Assembly: GCF_004331175.1 (NCBI RefSeq)
Contig: NZ_SJOD01000002.1
Location: 62,001 to 126,000, forward strand
Source of the DNA: Acinetobacter sp. ANC 4178
Lineage (GTDB): Bacteria; Pseudomonadota; Gammaproteobacteria; Pseudomonadales; Moraxellaceae
DNA length: 64,000 nt
Reading direction: 5' to 3'
The notes beneath the pieces are model-generated. The model saw nothing but the letters and a program-made list of their open reading frames with translations, was not told where the DNA came from and searched no databases. Made by a program: the position numbers and the translations under genes. Below, piece after piece: positions 16,502-25,468 of this stretch (position 1 is the first letter of the stretch; every line of letters begins with the position of its first letter).

Positions 16502-18381
16502 TATTTTTCCACCTCAGAAAATTTAGTATATTGCTGTTCTAACAATATGCTATACCATAATCTATGAAATTTTATAATTGCATTTTTTTCATTAATAAAA
16601 TTCATTTTAGACTGCTTACAAGTTTCCTCAAATGAGAGTCGCATCAAATCCTTAAAACTTTCTGCATGCCTTATAGCCTCTTTCATATCATCTTTGAATA
16701 TTCCATACTTATGATTAAGATCCTTTAAGTTGTTTTCAACTTGATTCTTTAAATTAGATTTCTGTTCTTTTGAATATTTTAATATTTCAATTTCACGCTC
16801 TATTCTTATTAATTCTTGTGTCATTACGTTATTTTTTCTTTCACAGTAGAATCTAATTTTATTAGCTGCTTCATTAGAAAAATTAGAGACCTCTTTATCT
16901 ATAGCATCATATAAAAAATAATAATCTTTATCAAAATTACTATCAAATAGATATTTATCAAATGAGTGATTATTTAATATTTTATAACATGTTGCAATAT
17001 TAGTAGTATCTAATGACGGCGGTTGACCAAAATAAAAATCATCATATTCTAGAATTTCAATTGTATCCAACCGCCCCCAACATTTTCTCATTTCCGCACT
17101 AACCTCTCTTAGCCAAGACTTTAGTGCAGAAACTTTTTTAACATTAGGTTTTTTTAAATTTAAAAAATTAGAAAATATTTTACAAATATCTTCAACAAAA
17201 TTTCTTTTATTTAAATCAGATAATTTTTTAATTTCATTATTAGTTTTTATTTTTTTATCATAAAAATCGTTTAAAATATTCTCAATATCATTTAAATCCA
17301 AATTAAAACATTTCAACTCCTCATTAAGATTACTTTCACTCTCCTTATAACCATCCGCCTCAACTTTAATTTTATTTTCAATTAATCGTTGCACATTAAA
17401 GCCATTCATAAATCGTGCATAGGGATTTGCCGCCTTACGCAAACTATTGTAGAGTGCCTCAAATGAATCATTATTCACCTTGTTAATATTATCAATATTA
17501 GAAAAATTCTGTTTTTCCATATTCATTAAAGAGCGGCCAAACTCTAATGGGTAGATAATATCCTTACACTCGCTAGATTTTATAAAATCATGCGTTATTA
17601 ATTGTTCAAAAATTCTCCCCTTAAAACTATTAAAGTCAAAATGTTCTTTATTTTTAGCTATATAATCCAATACAGTTATTGGTGAAAATGCATATGTAAA
17701 AACAACCCTAAATCGATTTAATTGCGATGTCCAATATTTAAATTCATCTAACACCAATCTCTCAGGGTTCAAGAAAGATAAATCATCTAACCGCCCAACA
17801 AGTAATATTACATCGGCTGTAGTTGCATATTGTTTTGCAATTTTTTCCACATGACTTTGTTCATTAGTATCTATTGCTTGGATACCAGGTAAATCTAAAA
17901 TACGGACATCTAATGGTGTCTGCTCCAAATCACTAATAAAGTATTTTTGAGGGATATGTACATCAATAACTTCTCTTTGATGCTGTCTACCATACTCAAC
18001 CGTTTCTCTTAATTTTCTAAAATACTCATCAACCGTACTTACATCTATGTTTGTACCCTGACTATCACGGAAATGCCATTGGTCATCTACAGACTTACGA
18101 TAACGGATTGGCATTATTGTAGAAGATTTCCCCATTTCCCGACCACCACGTAATGGTTTGGAAACTTCACTCATGCAACTCTCCTTAATTCTGAGTAGTT
18201 TCAGAATTAAGGATGTTTTGCCCACTTGTGTTGAACCATAAACAACAATAGTTACTTGGTCAGTACGTTTTAAATCAGCTTGTAAATCCGGATCTACCCG
18301 ATCAAGGAAACTCTGATATGCATCTGTAGCCCATTGATATCGTTGCTCATAAAATTTATGCCAATCTTGACTGTTTGCCAC
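16501..18381 (-). CDS. Dynamin-like GTPase B (626 aa)
   Basis: The N-terminal GTPase domain has a P-loop G49-STQVG-K55-T-S, a candidate switch I Thr in SSTIMP (about 87-91) and a G3 motif D163-LPG. TADVILLVGRLDD follows. Long helical, coiled-coil regions at roughly 330-420 and 500-590 resemble dynamin stalks. The start is GTG at 18381 with GAGG seven bases upstream, and it overlaps the end of the previous gene by 26 bp. The sequence is very AT-rich compared with the flanks. It is probably a membrane-remodelling or signalling GTPase of a defence operon. Confidence 0.7.
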   Translation of the reverse strand: MANSQDWHKFYEQRYQWATDAYQSFLDRVDPDLQADLKRTDQVTIVVYGSTQVGKTSLILKLLRIKESCMSEVSKPLRGGREMGKSSTIMPIRYRKSVDDQWHFRDSQGTNIDVSTVDEYFRKLRETVEYGRQHQREVIDVHIPQKYFISDLEQTPLDVRILDLPGIQAIDTNEQSHVEKIAKQYATTADVILLVGRLDDLSFLNPERLVLDEFKYWTSQLNRFRVVFTYAFSPITVLDYIAKNKEHFDFNSFKGRIFEQLITHDFIKSSECKDIIYPLEFGRSLMNMEKQNFSNIDNINKVNNDSFEALYNSLRKAANPYARFMNGFNVQRLIENKIKVEADGYKESESNLNEELKCFNLDLNDIENILNDFYDKKIKTNNEIKKLSDLNKRNFVEDICKIFSNFLNLKKPNVKKVSALKSWLREVSAEMRKCWGRLDTIEILEYDDFYFGQPPSLDTTNIATCYKILNNHSFDKYLFDSNFDKDYYFLYDAIDKEVSNFSNEAANKIRFYCERKNNVMTQELIRIEREIEILKYSKEQKSNLKNQVENNLKDLNHKYGIFKDDMKEAIRHAESFKDLMRLSFEETCKQSKMNFINEKNAIIKFHRLWYSILLEQQYTKFSEVEK

Positions 18382-20494
18382 CTAAGAGCCTCTGTAAATT
18401 TTCTTGAGAATTTTTCACTGCATTTAGAGAGCGATAAATCGTATCCTTTTTAAGTAAACCCTTATCTATTCCATACGCTTTATTTAAATTATTAAATATG
18501 ACATCACGAATATTTTCCATCACATCATCATAATGTTCTAATGCTTTTTGAACATTCGCATCACCATAATGTCCCAATACTGCCGCAATGTATTCTTTTT
18601 GGCTATTATGATAGTTTTCGGTCTCTTTACCTATTTGATACGCAAGATATCCTGCAATAATAACTCCCGCCGCTGCAATAGATACTGTTGAGCCAATGCC
18701 ACTAGTAACCGTGCTAGCACTACCAGATATTGCATCAATTAATGCAGGAATCGTATCTATTTGCCCATCGGCAGCAACATCAACTGCAAAAATGGCTGCT
18801 AAAGTTCTCACAACAGGCTGTAGTGATTCCTGAAATTTTGGTAATCCCTCACTAGTTGATTTTGCAATATTTTCAATTAACTGAGTTGCTGTCATACCTT
18901 GTTCAATATTAATGTTAGGCGTAATAACTGTTGCAATTTGCATAATACGTGCATATTCCATAACCACTGCTGGTACTAAAGCAATTGCTTTTGGCAAATT
19001 AGAGTTTTCATCAAACTGTATTTTTTTATCTTCTGACAAGTTTAAATTTGGACGGAATAATAAACTTAGCCCTTCTTTTATTTCTGGTCTATCAAATATA
19101 TTAACTTTATCACTAGAAGCATTTCCTAGAAGCTTTTGATGATTAATCATCAAAGCCCCATCACGTTCAAACTTCAAGTCCAACTCTAATCCTAATTGAT
19201 CCTTAGACAGAGATGACAACGCCAACAAATTACTTTCTATAATTGTTCTTGGCTCACTAGACTCAATATTATGGTTTTCCAACCAAATCTGCCGAATGCG
19301 TTGTTTATGGCGACTGGTATCACTATTTTGTATCAGCGTATTGGCTGTATTTTTCAACCAATTCCCCAATCCCTCTTCATCCTTTTTATATAATTTTTCA
19401 GCACTTTCTATAGCTGTCTTAACATACTCTTGGGTCTGAAAAGTTATTTTTTTACTATATGCTTTTTTAAACCTATCTCTAGCCTCATCAAATTTTAATA
19501 TAATTTCTTCAACTGTTTTTTCCTGACCAATAGCAGACACACCACTCTCTCTCAAACTGCTGTCAACCTTATCAACTATTTTTTCTAATTCAATCGACAA
19601 AATATCATCGAATTCATTATATTTTGCTAATTCCGACTCTCTAGAGTTATGTGTAGTACTTAGAACTGCAAAAATTAATGCTGACTCCCATCTGCTTTTA
19701 TATTCATGATTATTAGCACCCGTTAAAACAATATTTGCTCGCTGCTGCTCATTAAATTGAAAGACTTCTGCTACAGTTTTTTGTAACTCCTGACGCTGTT
19801 CATCTTGTAAATTTTCTGTTTTGGTCACAGCTATTACTGGTTGACGATATTCTAAATATTTACTTCGTAAATCATTTAAAATTTTTTGTGAACTATTTGC
19901 TGCAATACGCGTTTCATCAGTGACCAATATACATCCCAAGGCATGTATTAAAGTATGTCTCATCAACTCTTGCCACTTTTTATTTTCTCTTGTTTCTAAT
20001 TCATAACCAGGTAAAAGAACAAACCCTAACTCCTCTCCTTTAAAGTGCTTAGATGGAACATACAACTTCACTAATAAAATTGTGTTATCAGCATTATAAT
20101 TTCTCAATATTTGCTGGAATTCTTCTGGTTCTATTTTAACTTCTTTGTCACTTCCAGACTTTTCATCAAATTCAACTTTAACAGCAAAAGGTTGTGTACA
20201 TGTTTTACTCTCCAGAATAAAAACTGGTAATTGTTCACCACGACCTTCATTATCAGATAACCAAGTATCATCCAAGTTATAAATTTCACGTATCAAACGT
20301 GTTTTACCAGCACTTTGAGTACCAGCTACAGCAACATACCTAGTATGCTCCAACTCCCTTGTAATTCTTAACTTCCGGTTAACTCCAATAATTTGATCTT
20401 TTATTTCGTTATAACCAGACACCCCTGCTAAACTTAACAATAAGTTGCCTAATGAACGCTCCAATCTAATAATTGTTCCGGCTTCCGTATTCAT
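18356..20494 (-). CDS. Dynamin-like GTPase A (712 aa) with C-terminal hydrophobic segment
   Basis: The P-loop is G58-TQSAG-K64-T-R, followed by an LP-rich switch region. The G3 position reads VLLPG163 instead of DxPG, so the conserved Asp is missing. The G4-like motif is T224-KTE. A long helical region follows, then a hydrophobic stretch SIAAAGVIIAGYLAYQIG around 600-620 that may insert in membrane, and a short helical tail. The variant G3 suggests altered or lost hydrolysis. It is the first large gene after the zinc ribbon and overlaps GTPase B. Two adjacent dynamin-like genes recall the Eleos (LeoA/LeoBC) defence system, but the rest of this operon differs. Confidence 0.7.
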   Translation of the reverse strand: MNTEAGTIIRLERSLGNLLLSLAGVSGYNEIKDQIIGVNRKLRITRELEHTRYVAVAGTQSAGKTRLIREIYNLDDTWLSDNEGRGEQLPVFILESKTCTQPFAVKVEFDEKSGSDKEVKIEPEEFQQILRNYNADNTILLVKLYVPSKHFKGEELGFVLLPGYELETRENKKWQELMRHTLIHALGCILVTDETRIAANSSQKILNDLRSKYLEYRQPVIAVTKTENLQDEQRQELQKTVAEVFQFNEQQRANIVLTGANNHEYKSRWESALIFAVLSTTHNSRESELAKYNEFDDILSIELEKIVDKVDSSLRESGVSAIGQEKTVEEIILKFDEARDRFKKAYSKKITFQTQEYVKTAIESAEKLYKKDEEGLGNWLKNTANTLIQNSDTSRHKQRIRQIWLENHNIESSEPRTIIESNLLALSSLSKDQLGLELDLKFERDGALMINHQKLLGNASSDKVNIFDRPEIKEGLSLLFRPNLNLSEDKKIQFDENSNLPKAIALVPAVVMEYARIMQIATVITPNINIEQGMTATQLIENIAKSTSEGLPKFQESLQPVVRTLAAIFAVDVAADGQIDTIPALIDAISGSASTVTSGIGSTVSIAAAGVIIAGYLAYQIGKETENYHNSQKEYIAAVLGHYGDANVQKALEHYDDVMENIRDVIFNNLNKAYGIDKGLLKKDTIYRSLNAVKNSQENLQRLLGGKQSRLA

Positions 20495-20553
20495 ATCCCA
20501 CCAAATTCCTCATTTAATTTTTCATAAAATTTAAAGATATAACCACAATATTT

Positions 20554-20733
20554 TTACTTTTTACAAAAAATATTTAATATCCGAACCAATAAATTTGATT
20601 CATTTGTAAGAACCATTTCGCCACCACATTTAGGACATGCAAATGTCAAAATCATATCTGTTCGATGATAAATAATTTTAGAATACCTACACTTAGTACA
20701 AAAATGCTTCTTCGCCCCCAAAGGTACTGGCAT
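20554..20733 (-). CDS. Small zinc-ribbon protein (59 aa)
   Basis: The short frame MPVPLGAKKHFCTKCRY... has two CxxC knuckles, C12-TK-C15 and C33-PK-C36, making a zinc ribbon. Its ATG overlaps the TGA of the WYL regulator (TGATG), so the two are translationally coupled. It precedes the dynamin-like gene by 59 bp. Such ribbons usually bind nucleic acid or protein partners, and no family was assigned. Confidence 0.7.
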   Translation of the reverse strand: MPVPLGAKKHFCTKCRYSKIIYHRTDMILTFACPKCGGEMVLTNESNLLVRILNIFCKK

Positions 20734-21632
20734 CAGATCACCTCATCCAAATAAGACTTCAACGCTGCCTCAAACTCTACTTGTAATCCTACTGGTTTTA
20801 GAATTTTTACATGCGGAATCCAATAGCGGACTAAAGGGAGCACTTGTTGATAATGACTGATCTGCGTCGAAATAAGTAAGCCACCATTATCCAAATGCTT
20901 AATAATTTGCTGCTCAGGGAATAGAGCACGTTGTTTAAAATATGATGCTACTGTAGGATGAATATTTAAAATCACTTCTATTTTTTTTTCATTACTAAAC
21001 CAAATACTATTTTCATTTTCTAGCTGCTTTAAAATTTTCTCATCTGGTTTAAATCCGGAAAGTTGATGTTGATGCTCTGTAACTTCAACCTGACTTAAAC
21101 GATAAGCGCGCAATTCACCTTCACGAACTGCTGCTAAATACCAACTTCCATGGTGGTGAAGCAATTTATAGGGTTCAACAATTCTTGGTTCCCCCTTATA
21201 GACAAAAGCAATTTGCTGACTATTCAGAATTGCCTTACTAAATACTGGGAATAAATGCTTAAATTCTGAAGCATCCTCTACAGAATACCCTTTTGCATCA
21301 TAAACTCGACTATCTAATAGCTCACGAAGAAAAGAGACATCCAATTTAGGATACAAATGACTAATACCGGAAATTTGTGAAAATATTTGTATATCCCGAA
21401 ATGTCAACTGTCCCAAGTATTTTGGGTCAAGGAAATAAACAGTTCCTTCTTTTTGCAAAGGAATATTACATGCTTCAAAACGTATAAAATCACGTCTTAT
21501 AGTCCGTGGATGAGCTTCATATTCTTCCGCAAGCCGGGAGACATCTAATCTATAGCCTGAATTCAATTTAGTGAGAATACCGGCCAATCGATTTGCCAAA
21601 GTTTCATGTTTACTTGAAGCTACTTTTTGCAT
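20733..21632 (-). CDS. WYL-domain transcriptional regulator (BrxR/CapW-like)
   Basis: The 299-aa protein has an N-terminal winged helix (residues 10-60, HPRTIRRDFIRF as recognition helix). A WYL domain follows at about 140-185, with FVYKGEPRIVEPYKLLHHHG, then SW164-Y165-L166 and AYRLSQV, and a C-terminal WCX-like extension. Size and layout match the BrxR/CapW regulators that control phage defence loci and respond to nucleic-acid ligands. It is the first gene of the six-gene operon, so autoregulation of the whole unit is likely. Confidence 0.88.
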   Translation of the reverse strand: MQKVASSKHETLANRLAGILTKLNSGYRLDVSRLAEEYEAHPRTIRRDFIRFEACNIPLQKEGTVYFLDPKYLGQLTFRDIQIFSQISGISHLYPKLDVSFLRELLDSRVYDAKGYSVEDASEFKHLFPVFSKAILNSQQIAFVYKGEPRIVEPYKLLHHHGSWYLAAVREGELRAYRLSQVEVTEHQHQLSGFKPDEKILKQLENENSIWFSNEKKIEVILNIHPTVASYFKQRALFPEQQIIKHLDNGGLLISTQISHYQQVLPLVRYWIPHVKILKPVGLQVEFEAALKSYLDEVI

Positions 21633-22000
21633 ATTTCATTTCAACAACAGTCTTAGAATTGCCATTATGCTGGTAAACTAGACAGGTTATGTCCCTCAAT
21701 TATTTATAAAAATATATTTCTAAAGTAAAGAACAACAAAATACACAAAATTACAAAAAAAATATATATTTATAGAAAAACAAAATTAAATCTAAGTAATT
21801 TATAAGGCGCGTAAATTTTAGAGAATTCCAATTATTACAGAAAATAATTAATCCTCTTATAAAAGAGATTTGAATTACCAATTTAAAAGATTATCAAAAT
21901 TAAGCCCTTGATCTAAAATATTTTAATTCTACACTTTGCAACTCAAAAGATACTTGAATTGCAAAATGTAAGAACTTATTTTTTTATAAAGTTTTCCTGC
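21633..22000. other. AT-rich intergenic region upstream of the WYL operon
   Basis: This 368-bp stretch is very AT-rich with no plausible gene. It must hold the promoter and WYL operator of the leftward operon (near 21640-21720) and the 3' region of the leftward gene at 22001. I see no clear dyad operator by eye. Confidence 0.5.
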
Positions 22001-22897
22001 TTAAGTAACTACTCTCACACTCTGCTGCAAATCTTGTTGAATATCTTGTATTTGAGCTAGATCGCTTAATTTAACTGAGTTATTCGGCTGTATTTCTTCA
22101 ACGTAAAACTCCTCCACCAGATCTAATCCTTCCTCCACATTCACCTCAAACTGAGATTTTCCATAGCCTTGTAAAGCTGCCTGATCTAAGGCATGTTGGT
22201 TAAAACCACACAGCTTACTTTTCGGATCAATCTCCTTAGCGGTCTGAATCGCCTCCTGTAAATAAATACCTTCACGTAGTGTTAAGTCCACGTAATACAC
22301 AGGGGTACGATAGCTTTGTGTCGTAGACTTGCCTCTCAATGTGAGTTGAAGCGGTAAACATGACAGCAACCCATTCGATGCTGCGTGGTAATAACAGAGT
22401 CGTGCTGCTAAAGTACGAATGCTGTTAAAGCCTGTCGTTCTAAAAATAAAACTGCCAAATTCATCCGATTCATCTAAATTCACATATAGACGACCATAAG
22501 GCTTACATAACCCACCTTGTGCCAATGGACATAAATCAGGTGATGGGCATGGGTGTTGCTCTACGCCTTGACTTGTTAAACGTTGGCAGGTTTCACCGTT
22601 GCCGACACATACAGGTCGTCCCGTTTGTCGATCAAATAAGCTGTACTCAGCACGTAAGTTCAGTTCGGGATCATTGAAAATCATCCGTACAGGAATGGTT
22701 CTGAGTTTTTGATTGGGTGCTTTAGCTCGAAGTTGTTCATCCAGTGGATGCTTCACCCATCCGTCCTTATTCTGGATTTGGCTGGTAATGGTAAATTGGT
22801 CATCTTTTTCAGGGACACGTTTTCCGTTCTTTTCAACAACACGACCAATGCTGATACGCCCTAAGGTTGGCGGTGTAATCGTTAAACCTTTAATCAT
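22001..22897 (-). CDS. Recombination directionality factor-like (phage/ICE) protein
   Basis: This 298-aa protein resembles the mobile-element family usually annotated as hydrolase or metal-binding, or as directionality-factor-like. Conserved blocks include PVRMIFNDPELNLRAEY, CVGNGETCQR, then CPSPDLCPLAQ and CKPYGRLYVNL, with FIFRTTGFNSIRTL. The Cys cluster suggests a metal site. It starts behind GAGGAAA. In similar elements it accompanies YqaJ and DUF932 genes, as it does here. It may control excision, which is inferred. Confidence 0.7.
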   Translation of the reverse strand: MIKGLTITPPTLGRISIGRVVEKNGKRVPEKDDQFTITSQIQNKDGWVKHPLDEQLRAKAPNQKLRTIPVRMIFNDPELNLRAEYSLFDRQTGRPVCVGNGETCQRLTSQGVEQHPCPSPDLCPLAQGGLCKPYGRLYVNLDESDEFGSFIFRTTGFNSIRTLAARLCYYHAASNGLLSCLPLQLTLRGKSTTQSYRTPVYYVDLTLREGIYLQEAIQTAKEIDPKSKLCGFNQHALDQAALQGYGKSQFEVNVEEGLDLVEEFYVEEIQPNNSVKLSDLAQIQDIQQDLQQSVRVVT

Positions 22898-23005
22898 GGA
22901 TAATTTCCTCTATTATATTTTTTACAGATCATCCACCTCTATGTAGGTAGATCACCTCTTTGAATAAATATGTATATAGCTAGCTCCAAAAGCCGCGACC
23001 GTATT

Positions 23006-23045
23006 GCCCTTTACTCTTAGGAGTAAAGGGCGGGGAGCGGTTTTT
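23006..23045. terminator. Strong bidirectional hairpin after the YqaJ gene
   Basis: A perfect 11-bp stem GCCCTTTACTC / GAGTAAAGGGC (23006-23016 and 23021-23031) has a TTAG loop. It is flanked by a partly paired CCGC/GCGG and a T5 run on the plus side (23041-23045). It ends the leftward yqaJ transcript. Confidence 0.65.
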
Positions 23046-23077
23046 GCGCAGATGGGATAACGTGGATTGAAATAGGC

Positions 23078-24115
23078 TTAGTCGGTATAAATGTTGAAGC
23101 GGCGACTGCCTTGTTTTTTCTGCGGATATTGCTGGATCAGCTCAGGCTGTTTTAGAAGTAATGCTTGGGTATTAAGGCTAATTGAGTCTTTCGACTTCTT
23201 CCACGTGACTGAGCCCGCTTTAAACGTGGCACGCTCTGCTTCCTGCATTCGGCCTTGTAATTGGTGCTTTAGCAGGTCAAATTGCTTTTGATACTGCTCA
23301 ACTTGGTTACGCACTCGGATCAGTTGTTCAAACTGTTGATTGGCTTGAGCATCTTCTGATAAGTCTGTGGTACTGAGCGGTACATGTTCTGGATAGAGTA
23401 GCTGTAAGGCTTTAGCTGCCGATTCACTGGCATCCGCTTCAGGCGGTATATCCTTTTCGACACATTCCCAGAAGTAACGTTCAGCATTGACGATATGCTG
23501 GATCACCGATTCAGAACGGGTGACTTTAAAAATGCGGGTTTCATGTCCACAGAGTAAGACACAAATATGCGCGGCTTTCTTGCCTGTGACTGCCAATTGA
23601 TGTTGCACCTGACAGAGGACGTATAACGGTACACCATTTCGCCAGAGCTTGGCGCCATATTCCCCTGCGGTTTTACACTCCAGTATTTGTACATCGGCAT
23701 CTCCACCAACTGAGTAATCCAAGTTGGCTAACATGAAGTGCTTGTCTGGATCAGGGTGTTGTAATACAGCATTGATGCGACGGACCTTATGCTGGGTGTG
23801 CATACTGTAGTATTCAGCAACGAATGGCTCTAACCGCTTGCCCCAGTATAGAGGTGCATGGCCTTCGCTTTCATCTTCAATGTTTTGTTGAATCCTTCCT
23901 GTCTTGATCATCCAGAGTTCAAGCATCGACATATAGGGATTCAGCCCACAAGCCGCAGCACAATCACTGCTACCAATGCCCTTGCGTCTGACTTCCAGCC
24001 ATTCGGCTTGAGTCATATTTTTAGTCTCTACGAAACGTTTTGCGGTAAACAGCTTTGGACGGTCAGCTTGGAGGTTTGGTCTGGTATGAGTTGGGTGAAT
24101 CAGTGCTGAGTTCAT
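23078..24115 (-). CDS. YqaJ-type viral recombinase/exonuclease
   Basis: This is a lambda-exonuclease-like nuclease. The blocks WLEVRRKGIGSSDCAAACG, YWGKRLEPFVAEYY, ANLDYSVGGDADVQILECKT (D...ExK active site) and CQVQHQLAVTG are characteristic. The C-terminal third is helical. A longer reading begins at 24178, but ATG 24115 has AGGAAA eight bases upstream and is preferred (346 aa). It degrades one strand of duplex DNA for recombination. A single-strand annealing partner is not obvious in the element. Confidence 0.85.
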   Translation of the reverse strand: MNSALIHPTHTRPNLQADRPKLFTAKRFVETKNMTQAEWLEVRRKGIGSSDCAAACGLNPYMSMLELWMIKTGRIQQNIEDESEGHAPLYWGKRLEPFVAEYYSMHTQHKVRRINAVLQHPDPDKHFMLANLDYSVGGDADVQILECKTAGEYGAKLWRNGVPLYVLCQVQHQLAVTGKKAAHICVLLCGHETRIFKVTRSESVIQHIVNAERYFWECVEKDIPPEADASESAAKALQLLYPEHVPLSTTDLSEDAQANQQFEQLIRVRNQVEQYQKQFDLLKHQLQGRMQEAERATFKAGSVTWKKSKDSISLNTQALLLKQPELIQQYPQKKQGSRRFNIYTD

Positions 24116-24150
24116 AAATAATTTCCTGTAATTTTTAAATTTTGGGCATA

Positions 24151-24176
24151 AAAAAAGCCACATCTGGAGATGTGGC
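24151..24176 (-). terminator. Terminator of the DUF932 gene
   Basis: GCCACATCT and AGATGTGGC (24157-24176) form a perfect stem, followed on the minus strand by seven T. Confidence 0.85.
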
Positions 24177-24259
24177 AAAGAGGTGTTTGGGGTTAGGGAT
24201 ATTTACAGGATCATATTGATCTCATATCCTCATGTTAAATCTGGAATCTGAATCTAAAC

Positions 24260-25306
24260 TTAAACAACTAAGCGTAGTGCTTGTTCGAGTCCACGTTGCT
24301 TTAAACTTGCACCTGCACCGAACCAAGCAGAATCCAGACGATGATCTTGACTCATGGCACGACGTTCGTGATCAGCAAATTCCGTGATTGAACAGAGCAA
24401 ACCATAAGCCGTATCTTTGGCTGAACTGAGTTCTGCCCCACGACCCTGTCCATTAAACATGCTCATGACTTTAGACATCGCGCGTCCATTTGGTTCAGTC
24501 TTATTTTCAGCTTTCGTTGTGTTGTTGGCTTGGGTAGCGACATTACGATAGAACTGAATAATGCCTTCGTCCTGTTCCATTGGACTTAAGCTGGTGTTAT
24601 TAAACACGGCATCAAAATACGCTGCCGCTTCAGTCTGTGTGACTTTACGTTGACTGAGCTGTTTCATTTCATACATATGTTCATCCCATGCACGGACTGA
24701 AATACCGAGTTGCTGTTTAATTTTCTCTGCATCGAACTTGGTACTATGTGGCACTTTGACTACACCTGCACTAGAGTTTTGTCCCTTTAAGGCAATCGCT
24801 AAGGTGTTGTTACACACCACACGAAGTGAAGTGAATTGTGCTGTAGTCGCCAAGGTGCCATCACAAGCAGTGGCTAAGAGAATATAGCCATTGCTGACAT
24901 CTTTACCTTTTAAGGCTGAAGTCTGTCCAGTTTTGGCTAATGCCCAGAATTTCTTACCACCTTTGAGTACGCCTGCGGTTTCCAGTTCAAAACCAGATTG
25001 TTCGGTCAGGTCTTTGTAGAAATTTAGAATTTCCATTGGTTGTACTTCCTGATAACGCTGACTGACCACAGACAACGGCGCATAGGTATCAGAGCGATAA
25101 AGTACCCGCTGTTCTTCATAAGGCATGATGATGCTTTGTCCACGATCATTTTTAGCCATATAGCTGACATCTGAAGATTCGATACGCCAGTCCATCCCTG
25201 CCTGCTGTGCCCAAACTTCAATCGGTTGGTTTTGGGTCAGTGGGTTGCCTAAGCCATGCCAAGGGGTTTCACCGACATAAGCCATTTGTTCAAGTTGATG
25301 TGCCAT
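24260..25306 (-). CDS. DUF932 domain protein
   Basis: The 348-aa protein begins MAHQLEQMAYVGETPWHGLG and contains YAPLSVVSQRYQEVQP, ALAKTG, TSLRVVCNNTLAIAL and DAVFNN, the conserved blocks of the phage/plasmid-like DUF932 family. The function is unknown, and it commonly travels with YqaJ in integrative elements. The start has AAGGAAA seven bases upstream, and the gene has its own terminator. Confidence 0.85.
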   Translation of the reverse strand: MAHQLEQMAYVGETPWHGLGNPLTQNQPIEVWAQQAGMDWRIESSDVSYMAKNDRGQSIIMPYEEQRVLYRSDTYAPLSVVSQRYQEVQPMEILNFYKDLTEQSGFELETAGVLKGGKKFWALAKTGQTSALKGKDVSNGYILLATACDGTLATTAQFTSLRVVCNNTLAIALKGQNSSAGVVKVPHSTKFDAEKIKQQLGISVRAWDEHMYEMKQLSQRKVTQTEAAAYFDAVFNNTSLSPMEQDEGIIQFYRNVATQANNTTKAENKTEPNGRAMSKVMSMFNGQGRGAELSSAKDTAYGLLCSITEFADHERRAMSQDHRLDSAWFGAGASLKQRGLEQALRLVV

Positions 25307-25362
25307 GATAGTTTCCTTTTAAAAATTGAAGATCAATTCGCTTAAACCCAAATTTTGAACAT

Positions 25363-25386
25363 AAAAAAACCTGCTGAGTTAGCAGG
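25363..25386 (-). terminator. Terminator upstream of the DUF932 gene
   Basis: CCTGCT and AGCAGG (25370-25375, 25381-25386) are followed on the minus strand by seven T. It would end a transcript coming from the non-coding stretch at 25470-25800, or act as an attenuator in the DUF932 leader. Confidence 0.7.
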
Positions 25387-25430
25387 TCGAAAATAGTGTT
25401 TAACGCAAAATTGAAGATCTGAATAATCTT

Positions 25431-25468
25431 TCATGTAGATGATATATATCTGAAATTATTTAGAATCC
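25431..25468. repeat. 38-bp element repeat, copy 1
   Basis: It starts tcatgtagatgat and ends gaatcc. It matches 27206-27243 at 35 of 38 positions. Both copies lie just upstream, on the minus strand, of a terminator and then a gene start. Confidence 0.8.
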
